A program made the position numbers and the translations under genes. The notes under the pieces are model-generated. The model was not told where the DNA came from and ran no database searches. It was given only the letters and a program-made list of their open reading frames with translations. DNA of 13,404 nucleotides from Chthoniobacter flavus (GTDB lineage: Bacteria > Verrucomicrobiota > Verrucomicrobiia > Chthoniobacterales > DYNR01). Each line of letters opens with the position of its first letter. The first letter of the stretch is position 1. The DNA is taken from assembly GCA_020720945.1 (NCBI GenBank), contig DYNR01000040.1:1-13404 (forward strand), given 5' to 3'. Of this stretch, positions 8,312 to 13,404 are shown piece by piece.

Positions 8312-8529
8312 AAGCCGCAATCTTAAAACGACTTTGCCTCCCGGGAAAAGGAGATTCTCTTTATGGGACAGAATTTTTTTCTGCACGCGGAACAATTTCT
8401 GTCCCCCGCCATTCTCACCGCAAAAGGAATGCAACAACCCTATCCCGCTCAACAACTTGCATCTCCTATTACGCGCCGCACCGCTTTTTCGGTTTATTTT
8501 TTTTCCGGAAACGCTAGTCTCCGCGCACC
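8312..8529. promoter_or_regulatory. Divergent intergenic region between the sugar kinase and hisA
   Basis: 218 bp separate the two divergent start codons, so promoters for both should lie here. A 9-bp inverted repeat occupies 8365-8405. On the hisA side, TAGTCT at 8515-8520 behind a T-rich stretch (8485-8504) is a possible -10 element, which would put transcription start very near the ATG at 8530. On the kinase side a GGGAGG (minus strand, near 8340) lies too far from the ATG for normal Shine-Dalgarno use. Confidence 0.4.
8365..8405. repeat. 9-bp inverted repeat upstream of the kinase
   Basis: GGGACAGAA at 8365-8373 and TTCTGTCCC at 8397-8405 are perfect complements, separated by 23 bases that include seven T. 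The arm centres are 32 bp apart, about three helical turns, which suits either a dimeric DNA-binding protein or a hairpin in the kinase leader RNA. It lies 54 bp upstream of the kinase start. Confidence 0.6.
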
Positions 8530-9243
8530 ATGTTATACCTACCGGCAATTGATCTGATGGACGGCCATGTCGTGCGCCTCCAACGCGGGGATGCCCTCGC
8601 GAAAACCATTTATTCTAACGACCCCGTGGCGTTTGCCCGCAAATGGGAACAGGCGGGCGGCGACTGGCTCCACCTCGTCGATCTGGACGCGGCTTTTTCT
8701 GGAACCAGCAAAAACTTGGATGCCGTTGCCGCCATCTGCAAAGCGGTGAATATCCCTTGCGAACTGGGCGGCGGAATGCGTAGCCCAAAAGCGGTGGAAG
8801 CCGCTTTTGCCGCCGGGGTCTCTCGCGTAGTCCTCGGGACCCGCGCCGCAGAATCCCTGGACTTCATCAGCGAAATGGCAGAAACCCACGGCATGGAAAA
8901 AATCGCCGTCGGCATTGATGCCAAGGACGGGTTCGTCGCCATCAAAGGCTGGAAAGAAGCGACCACCCTCAAAGCAACCACCTTCGCCCAAAAAGTTCAA
9001 ATGGCAGGTGCCGGGACTCTCATCTACACGGACATCGCAACCGACGGGATGCTGCAAGGCCCCAACTACGCTGCCCTGCAAGAAATGGCGGGCATGGTCG
9101 ATATGCCCATCATCGCAAGCGGCGGCGTTTCCTGCCTGGAAGACTTGGAAAAACTGGAAGCGCTCGGCTACATCCACGGCACCATCATCGGCAAAGCCCT
9201 CTACGATGGCAAAATCACCCCTCCCTTGAAAAAAAGGAGTTGA
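8530..9243 (+). CDS. hisA: Phosphoribosylformimino-AICAR ribotide isomerase (HisA)
   Basis: 237 residues, normal for HisA. It performs the Amadori isomerisation of ProFAR to PRFAR, the fourth step of histidine biosynthesis, in the cytoplasm. The half-barrel repeats are clear: PAIDLMDGHVVRLQRGD at 5-21 with the catalytic base Asp8, and AVGIDAKDG at 126-134 with the catalytic acid Asp130. Phosphate-binding loops are ELGGGMR (78-84) and ASGGVS (196-201). YTDIATDGM (166-174) is typical. HisF differs in these motifs, so HisA is preferred. No other his gene is adjacent, so the pathway must be scattered. The ATG is preceded by CCGCGCACC with no Shine-Dalgarno. The upstream region is shared with the divergent kinase. 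Confidence 0.96.
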   Translation: MLYLPAIDLMDGHVVRLQRGDALAKTIYSNDPVAFARKWEQAGGDWLHLVDLDAAFSGTSKNLDAVAAICKAVNIPCELGGGMRSPKAVEAAFAAGVSRVVLGTRAAESLDFISEMAETHGMEKIAVGIDAKDGFVAIKGWKEATTLKATTFAQKVQMAGAGTLIYTDIATDGMLQGPNYAALQEMAGMVDMPIIASGGVSCLEDLEKLEALGYIHGTIIGKALYDGKITPPLKKRS

Positions 9244-9269
9244 ACAAACACCCCGAAACAACCTAATCT
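9240..9269 (+). promoter_or_regulatory. Possible promoter of the lipoprotein-tyrA-aroA cluster
   Basis: TTGAAC (9240-9245) and TAATCT (9264-9269) are 18 bp apart, a weak sigma-70-like pair that overlaps the hisA stop codon. The following CTAAAAACTGTC leads directly to the ATG, so a transcript would have a very short leader. It matches consensus at only four and three of six positions, and read-through from hisA across the 36-bp gap is an equally good explanation. Confidence 0.2.
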
Positions 9270-9279
9270 AAAAACTGTC

Positions 9280-9675
9280 ATGAAGGCATCCCACTACTTC
9301 CTTATCGGTGCGTCGCTCGCAGTAATCTTTTCGGCCTGCCAGCAAACTCCGCAATCCGCAAACCAGAACAGGTCTTCCTCAAACCGCTACGGGGCAGGAA
9401 CGCAGACCATTGCAAATCAAACAGATGCGATGCCGACGCCCTCCCCTAGCCCGACTCCTGCACCCCAGGAACAAACGAACCTGCCGCCGTCAAACCCCAC
9501 CCAAAACCGCCCGGTCTCCGGTCGCGATTTGCCCTTCGGGACTCCCGTCCCCGGCCAAATGGGCTTTGTCACCAGCCCGCACGACCCCACCGCCGGGCTA
9601 GTCGATGTCCGCGGATTTGCCCCAGGCCAAGAAGTCCGCTGCCCCTACACAGGAAAAACTTTTCTCGTCCCCTGA
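9280..9675 (+). CDS. Small predicted lipoprotein with a CPYTGK-containing C-terminal tail
   Basis: 131 residues. The N-terminus is a lipoprotein signal: Lys2, a hydrophobic core at about 7-18, and AVIFSAC with Cys20 as the expected lipidated residue (Phe at -3 is less usual than Leu). Residues 21-80 are low-complexity, rich in Gln, Asn, Ser, Thr and Pro (for example PTPSPSPTPAP), a probable flexible tether. The last 40 residues look folded and conserved in character: FVTSPHDPTAGLVDVRGF, then VRCPYTGKTFLVP at the end. I believe similar tails occur in verrucomicrobial proteins of unknown function, but this is from memory and unverified. The product would be anchored to a membrane facing the periplasm. 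Its TGA overlaps the apparent CTG start of tyrA by 4 bp (CTGA), implying co-translation. I cannot assign a function. Confidence 0.8.
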   Translation: MKASHYFLIGASLAVIFSACQQTPQSANQNRSSSNRYGAGTQTIANQTDAMPTPSPSPTPAPQEQTNLPPSNPTQNRPVSGRDLPFGTPVPGQMGFVTSPHDPTAGLVDVRGFAPGQEVRCPYTGKTFLVP

Positions 9676-10514
9676 GACCGCCGAGACCGATCGCGATTTT
9701 CGGACCGGGCCTCATCGGAGGCTCGGTCGCTCTCGCTTGCCTCAAAAAAACTCCGGCATCCCCTCTCAAAATCTGGGGCCGCTCCCTTGCATCTCTCGAC
9801 CCCGCAAAGGAAAAACTCGGCCACCACGCCCTCTTGACAACCGATGCCACCGATGCCGCCCGCAACTGTTCGGGTGCTGTCCTTTGCACGCCGATCGACT
9901 CGATGCCAAACCTCGCAAAACAAATCTGCGCCGCTTTGCCGCCGGACGCTTGGGTCACGGACGCAGGAAGCGTAAAAGGCTCTCTCACCCCCGCATTGGA
10001 AGCAATCCTCGGCCCCCGCTTCATCGGCGCGCACCCCATGGCGGGTTCGGAAAAAGCGGGCTTCCAACACGCCCGCGCCTCGCTCTTCGAAAAATCCACC
10101 TGCATCATCACCCCTACCTCTTCTTCCGATCCCTCCGCCCTTAAAAATGTCCGATCGTTCTGGGAATCCCTGGGCTGTTCGACCCTCGAACTCTCCCCGG
10201 AAAAACACGATCTCGCCGTCGCCGCGATCAGCCACCTCCCGCACATCACCGCCGCCGCCTTGGTTCTTGCCGCCGGCGAGGAACACCTCTCCTGCGCGGG
10301 TCCCGGCTACCGCGACACCACGCGCGTCGCCCTCGGTTCCCCGGAACTCTGGCTCGGCATCCTCGAAAGCAACCGCGCGGCAGCCCTCTCTTTCCTCGAT
10401 TCCATTTCTTTGCAAATCAACAACTTCCGCACGGCTCTAGCATCGGAAAACTCCCCCGCATTCCTCTCCCTCCTCCACGATGCAGCCGCCATCCGAAAAA
10501 AATTTCACCACTGA
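9672..10514 (+). CDS. tyrA: Prephenate dehydrogenase, apparently starting at CTG
   Basis: Converts prephenate to 4-hydroxyphenylpyruvate with NAD(P)+, the tyrosine branch of aromatic synthesis. From CTG at 9672 the product is 280 residues, the normal length. The N-terminal Rossmann domain holds IAIFGPGLIGGSVALA at about 7-22 (GxGxxG). DAGSVK is at 97-102 and HPMAGSEKAGF begins at His121, the TyrA signature. SHLPHITAAAL at about 187-197 opens the helical dimerisation domain. No ATG, GTG or TTG occurs in frame upstream of the glycine motif; the first such codon, TTG at 9834, would delete the whole nucleotide-binding motif. CTG at 9672 overlaps the preceding stop as CTGA and places the motif correctly. 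Alternatives are ATC at 9690, a -1 slip at CCCC (9669-9672), or a sequence error. No ACT domain or chorismate mutase fusion is present. aroA follows after 16 bp. Confidence 0.88.
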   Translation: MRPPRPIAIFGPGLIGGSVALACLKKTPASPLKIWGRSLASLDPAKEKLGHHALLTTDATDAARNCSGAVLCTPIDSMPNLAKQICAALPPDAWVTDAGSVKGSLTPALEAILGPRFIGAHPMAGSEKAGFQHARASLFEKSTCIITPTSSSDPSALKNVRSFWESLGCSTLELSPEKHDLAVAAISHLPHITAAALVLAAGEEHLSCAGPGYRDTTRVALGSPELWLGILESNRAAALSFLDSISLQINNFRTALASENSPAFLSLLHDAAAIRKKFHH

Positions 10515-10530
10515 ACCCACCTCGCAAACC

Positions 10531-11850
10531 ATGCACCCTTTCCATGTCAAACAGGCACCTCTGATCGAAACGCAAATCACCGTCCCAGGCGATAAAAGCA
10601 TCTCGCACCGCGCCATCCTCTTCTCTTCCCTGACCAACGGGCGTTGCGAAATCACGAACTTCTTGCCGGGCGAAGACTGCCGCGCCACCATCGGTGCCAT
10701 GCGCGCCCTCGGCGTGGAAATCGAAGAAGTGGATGCCACCACCATCGTCGTCCACGGACGCCGGGGAAAGTTTTCCCCCCCCACGCAAGAAATCGACTGC
10801 GGCAACTCGGGGACCACGATGCGCCTCCTCTCCGGCCTGCTCGCCGCACAACCCTTTGAAAGCAAACTGACGGGCGACCCTTCGCTCTCAAAACGCCCCA
10901 TGGGCCGCGTCATCACCCCGCTCTCGCAAATGGGCGCAACCATCTCGGCCAACGGCGAAAAAAAACTTCCGCCCCTTTCGATCAAAGGCGGAAACCTCCA
11001 CGGCATCGATTACCCAATGCCTGTCGCTAGCGCCCAAGTCAAAAGTGCAATTCTTCTGGCAGGCCTCTTCGCTTCTGGCAAAACTACGGTCACGGAACCC
11101 GCCCCCTGCCGCGACCACACGGAACGGATGCTCCGCTACTTCCTCGTCCCGCTCCGCTCGGAAGGCAACACGGTTTCGATCCACGGCGGCGCCCACCTAG
11201 AATCCAGAGACTTCGCCGTCCCGGGCGACATCTCCAGCGCCGCCTTCTGGATGGTCGCCGCCGCAGCCCAACCAGACTCCCAACTTTTTATCCGCAATGT
11301 CGGCCTGAACCCCACCCGCTCGGGCATCATTTCTGTCCTCGTAAGAATGGGTGCTTTTATCCGTGAATCCGTCGAAAACCCAACCCAAGCGGAACCTTCT
11401 GGCTCCTTGGAAATCAAGGGCTGCCCCCTCGTTGCCACCCGCATCGAAGGCAAAGAAATCCCAAATGTCATCGACGAACTTCCCATCCTCGCCGTCGCTG
11501 CCGCCCTGGCGGAAGGCACCACCGTCATCGCGGATGCCGCCGAACTGCGCGTGAAGGAAACCGACCGCCTGGCGGCCTTGGCGACGAACCTCCGAGCCAT
11601 GGGGGTCACCGTCCGCGAAAATCCCGATGGCATGGAAATCGACGGTGGCTCCGAACTCAAGGGCGCAAAACTCTCCAGCTTCGGCGACCACCGCATCGCC
11701 ATGGCGTTCGCCATCGCCGGTCTTTTCGCAAAAGGCGAAACCATCATCACGGACACCGATTGCGTCGCCACCTCTTACCCGAGCTTCCCGGAAACCCTCG
11801 CCGCAATCATGAAAAAACCTTCCGCCTTCGGAAAATCTTTCCGCCGCTAA
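10531..11850 (+). CDS. aroA: 3-phosphoshikimate 1-carboxyvinyltransferase (EPSP synthase)
   Basis: 439 residues from the ATG at 10531. It transfers the enolpyruvyl group of PEP to shikimate-3-phosphate, step six of the shikimate pathway, upstream of chorismate and hence of TyrA. VPGDKSISHRAIL (18-30) carries the PEP-binding Lys22. Also present are GNSGTTMRLL (91-100), SKRPMGRV (120-127), ASAQVKSAILLAGL (166-179), RDHTERML (194-201), IDELPILAVAAA with Asp315, LRVKETDR (339-346) with Glu343, and DHRIAMA (386-392). The RPMGRV and RDHTERML blocks resemble Bacillus- and CP4-type (class II) enzymes more than the E. coli type; inhibitor sensitivity cannot be judged from this. An in-frame ATG at 10480 would overlap tyrA and add 17 residues unlike the family. 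The start is preceded by CGCAAACC without Shine-Dalgarno. Confidence 0.96.
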   Translation: MHPFHVKQAPLIETQITVPGDKSISHRAILFSSLTNGRCEITNFLPGEDCRATIGAMRALGVEIEEVDATTIVVHGRRGKFSPPTQEIDCGNSGTTMRLLSGLLAAQPFESKLTGDPSLSKRPMGRVITPLSQMGATISANGEKKLPPLSIKGGNLHGIDYPMPVASAQVKSAILLAGLFASGKTTVTEPAPCRDHTERMLRYFLVPLRSEGNTVSIHGGAHLESRDFAVPGDISSAAFWMVAAAAQPDSQLFIRNVGLNPTRSGIISVLVRMGAFIRESVENPTQAEPSGSLEIKGCPLVATRIEGKEIPNVIDELPILAVAAALAEGTTVIADAAELRVKETDRLAALATNLRAMGVTVRENPDGMEIDGGSELKGAKLSSFGDHRIAMAFAIAGLFAKGETIITDTDCVATSYPSFPETLAAIMKKPSAFGKSFRR

Positions 11851-11867
11851 CCCCCTCTCTCCTCACC

Positions 11868-12539
11868 ATGCAAACCCGCTTCGTCATCGCAATCGACGGC
11901 CCCGCCGCCTCGGGCAAAAGCTCCGTCGCCCGCGCCATCGCCTCCCGCCTGCATTGCTCGTATGTCAATTCCGGCAACCTCTACCGCGCCGCCACCGTCC
12001 TCTCCCTGCAACTCGGCAACGGCTCCCTCTCTCCCCTCCCTCTTCTGCTCGACGCCCTCGCCTCCGGGCGGCTCTCCCCTTCCCTGACGGAAAAAATTTT
12101 TCAAATCTCCCTCTCCGACAAACCGTTAGAAGAAGAGCTAACGGCTTCTTCCGTGAACGAAAATGTCTCGTCGGTCGCCGCCTCCCCAGAAGTCCGCGCA
12201 TGGACTCTCTCGGTTTTACGCTCCTTGGCCGACCTCGATTCTCTGGTGATGGAGGGCCGCGATATCGGCTCCGCCGTTTTCCCGGAAACCCCTTACAAAT
12301 TTTATATTGACGCGGATCCCGCCGTCCGCGAAGCCCGCCGCAACGCCCAAGGAATCGGCGACCAAATCCTCAAAAGAGACCTGCTCGATTCTTCCCGCAA
12401 AACCGCCCCGCTCAAGCTCGCGGACGGTGCAACGCGCATCGACAACAGCTACTTGACCAAAGAAGAAACCATCGAAACCCTCTGGGGCGAACTCCTCGCC
12501 TCGGGCTTCCCTCTCCCTCCCAACCCTCCCGCAAAATGA
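11868..12539 (+). CDS. cmk: Cytidylate (CMP) kinase
   Basis: 223 residues from the ATG at 11868, normal for the short bacterial enzyme. It phosphorylates CMP and dCMP with ATP in the cytoplasm. The P-loop GPAASGKSS is at 11-19. The CMP-binding block reads YVNSGNLYRA (32-41), followed by SSVAASPEVR with Arg110, and MEGRDIGSAVF (128-138) with Arg131 and Asp132, numbered exactly as in E. coli. KRDLLDSSRKTAPLKLADGA (169-188) is the standard late motif. An oddity is Asn34 where E. coli has Asp35. The frame extends upstream to 11760 inside aroA, but those codons do not resemble the family. The start follows aroA by 17 pyrimidine-rich bases (CTCTCTCCTCACC) with no Shine-Dalgarno. Its stop overlaps the plsC start as ATGA. 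A cmk-plsC pair is a common bacterial arrangement. Confidence 0.95.
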   Translation: MQTRFVIAIDGPAASGKSSVARAIASRLHCSYVNSGNLYRAATVLSLQLGNGSLSPLPLLLDALASGRLSPSLTEKIFQISLSDKPLEEELTASSVNENVSSVAASPEVRAWTLSVLRSLADLDSLVMEGRDIGSAVFPETPYKFYIDADPAVREARRNAQGIGDQILKRDLLDSSRKTAPLKLADGATRIDNSYLTKEETIETLWGELLASGFPLPPNPPAK

Positions 12540-13165
12540 ATCTCGTCTATCGAATCGGCTACACCCTAAGCCGCTGGACGGCAAAAGCGTTTTTCTCCTA
12601 CCGCGTCCACGGTGCTGACCACATCCCGGAGCAAGGGGGCGTCATTCTGGCAGCCAACCACACGAGTTATTTCGACCCTCCGCTAGTGGGTGTCGCCTCG
12701 CATCGCGCCGTCTGGTATCTGGCGCGTAAGTCGTTGCTCGAATGGCCTTTGCTCGGCCCCGTCTTCCCTTCTTTGAATGTTATACCGGTCGATCGCGACG
12801 GGAACGACCGCACGGCGTTAAAGTCAATTATCCGCCTCCTGAAATCGGGCGAAGGTGTCGTCCTCTTCCCAGAAGGCACCCGCTCCCTCGACGGCCACCT
12901 TCAAAAAGCCCAACCCGGCCTCGGCATGATCGTGGCAAAAACGCTCGTCCCCGTCGTCCCCGCACGGGTTTTCGGTGCGTTCGAAGCCTTTCCAAAAGGT
13001 GCAAAACGAATCCGCCGCCACCCGATCGATGTCTGCTTCGGGCCCCCGATTTTCTTTTCGCCCGAAAAATTCGATACCGCTTCCCGCGAGTCTTACCAAA
13101 AAATCAGCGACGAGGTCATCCAAGCAATCGGCAAAATCCCGCCCCCGCCACGCCAGCAAAAATGA
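12536..13165 (+). CDS. plsC: 1-acyl-sn-glycerol-3-phosphate acyltransferase
   Basis: 209 residues, short but complete for a PlsC/LPLAT-type enzyme. It acylates lysophosphatidic acid to phosphatidic acid at the inner face of the cytoplasmic membrane. Motif I, NHTSYFD (41-47), gives the catalytic His42 and Asp47. Motif III, FPEGTRS (111-117), binds the glycerol phosphate. NVIPVDRDG (81-89) matches the region between. PVVPARVFGAFEAFPKG is the typical motif IV context. The N-terminal region (1-22) is amphipathic and aromatic-rich rather than a clear membrane helix, so association may be peripheral. The start overlaps the cmk stop by 4 bp (ATGA) and the stop overlaps the next small gene in the same way, strong signs of translational coupling. 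Confidence 0.94.
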   Translation: MNLVYRIGYTLSRWTAKAFFSYRVHGADHIPEQGGVILAANHTSYFDPPLVGVASHRAVWYLARKSLLEWPLLGPVFPSLNVIPVDRDGNDRTALKSIIRLLKSGEGVVLFPEGTRSLDGHLQKAQPGLGMIVAKTLVPVVPARVFGAFEAFPKGAKRIRRHPIDVCFGPPIFFSPEKFDTASRESYQKISDEVIQAIGKIPPPPRQQK

Positions 13166-13338
13166 AAAAGAAACCGCCATACCCGCCGGGGCGCAACTTC
13201 GCTCTCGCTTTGCTCCTGCTGGTTATGGCCGGTCTTTGCTCCCGCTGGTGGCAACAGCACAACGCCCCGCCCCCCTCCCTTTCGATCTCGGTTTTTGAGG
13301 AACCCGCCGCCCCTCCGCCTCCTCCCGTTTCACCCTGA
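13162..13338 (+). CDS. 58-residue single-pass membrane protein, unknown function
   Basis: Starts at an ATG that overlaps the plsC stop as ATGA and ends at TGA 13336-13338. The N-terminus is basic (MKKKPPYPPGR). One hydrophobic helix follows at about 13-27 (FALALLLLVMAGLCS), then RWWQQH and a Pro-rich tail (AAPPPPPVSP). By the positive-inside rule the N-terminus should be cytoplasmic and the tail outside. A signal peptide is possible, but the alanine-poor exit of the helix and the aromatic RWW pair favour a membrane anchor. The gene is too short to be secure, but the coupling with plsC and the coherent membrane-protein composition support it. I recognise no family. Confidence 0.6.
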   Translation: MKKKPPYPPGRNFALALLLLVMAGLCSRWWQQHNAPPPSLSISVFEEPAAPPPPPVSP

Positions 13339-13349
13339 CTTCCCCCCAC

Positions 13350-13377
13350 TTCCCTTAACTTTCCCTTAACTTTCCCT
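13350..13377 (+). repeat. 11-bp tandem repeat directly before a start codon
   Basis: TTCCCTTAACT occurs at 13350-13360 and 13361-13371, and a third partial copy TTCCCT at 13372-13377 runs into the ATG at 13378. The run fills most of the 39-bp gap after the small membrane-protein gene. It contains no Shine-Dalgarno, so it occupies the ribosome-binding region of the next gene. Confidence 0.75.
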
Positions 13378-13404
13378 ATGCTCTCGATCCGCAACCTCTC
13401 GCAT
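13378..13404 (+). CDS. Start of a further gene, possibly an ABC-type ATPase (cut by the window)
   Basis: Only nine codons are visible, reading MLSIRNLSH. This opening (M-L-x-I-x-N-L-S) is common at the first beta strand of ABC ATPases, notably ABC-F proteins, but nine residues cannot prove it. Same strand and 39 bp spacing from the preceding gene suggest it continues the cluster. The start is an inference from position and the absence of an alternative. Confidence 0.35.

Noticed and set aside
8312..8548. Upstream extension of the kinase reading frame (79 extra codons)
   Set aside because: It would overlap the hisA start and shares nothing with FGGY kinases, whose phosphate-binding motif sits at the very N-terminus from the ATG at 8311.
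9605..10144. 179-codon plus-strand open frame across the lipoprotein-tyrA junction
   Set aside because: It overlaps both genes in the wrong frame, and its product is Pro/Arg-rich low-complexity sequence; the tyrA frame carries all the family motifs.
10531..11850. AroA as a predicted glyphosate-tolerant (class II) enzyme
   Set aside because: Some motifs resemble class II, but the key glycine in GNSGTTMR is kept, unlike the Ala of CP4; tolerance cannot be inferred by eye.
11760..11867. Upstream extension of cmk into aroA
   Set aside because: The 36 extra residues are antithetical to the family's N-terminus; the ATG at 11868 puts the P-loop at residue 11 as expected.
1..13404. CRISPR array, tRNA, rRNA, transposase or phage genes
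   Set aside because: I looked for regular spaced repeats, cloverleaf-like structures and recombinase motifs and saw none; the only repeat-like items are those listed.

Overview
The window carries an ordinary-looking stretch of central metabolism from a free-living bacterium. I read it as probably a member of the Verrucomicrobiota (Opitutia side). That placement rests on my impression of the protein sequences, on the order tyrA-aroA-cmk-plsC, and on the near absence of Shine-Dalgarno sequences; it is an inference, not a database result. There is no CRISPR array, tRNA, rRNA, prophage or transposase gene in view.

Left half (minus strand): a tight run sucC > sucD > mutA > mutB (6860 down to 406). 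It encodes both subunits of ADP/GDP-forming succinyl-CoA synthetase and both subunits of adenosylcobalamin-dependent methylmalonyl-CoA mutase. Together they interconvert succinate, succinyl-CoA and (R)-methylmalonyl-CoA, the core of the succinate-propionate pathway, usable for propionate production or assimilation. The run ends in a strong hairpin with a T-run (311-368). Beyond it lies about 400 bp without a convincing gene, holding a 162-bp, perfectly registered imperfect palindrome (72-233) whose outer arms look like those of a dispersed repeat or MITE. Upstream of sucC, on the same strand, is a FGGY-family sugar kinase (8311 down to 6998).

Right half (plus strand): hisA (histidine biosynthesis) starts divergently from the kinase across a 218-bp intergenic region. 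After a 36-bp gap comes a compact cluster: a small lipoprotein, tyrA (prephenate dehydrogenase), aroA (EPSP synthase), cmk (CMP kinase), plsC (lysophosphatidate acyltransferase), a 58-residue single-pass membrane protein, and the first nine codons of a further gene. Gaps here are 16-17 bp or 4-bp stop/start overlaps, so this is very likely one transcript mixing aromatic amino-acid, nucleotide and phospholipid synthesis.

The points most worth a second look are the long palindrome at 72-233, the apparent CTG start of tyrA (no ATG, GTG or TTG exists upstream of its NAD-binding motif), and the general lack of Shine-Dalgarno sequences, with several starts preceded by ACC or CC instead. I did not find a convincing new biological system.
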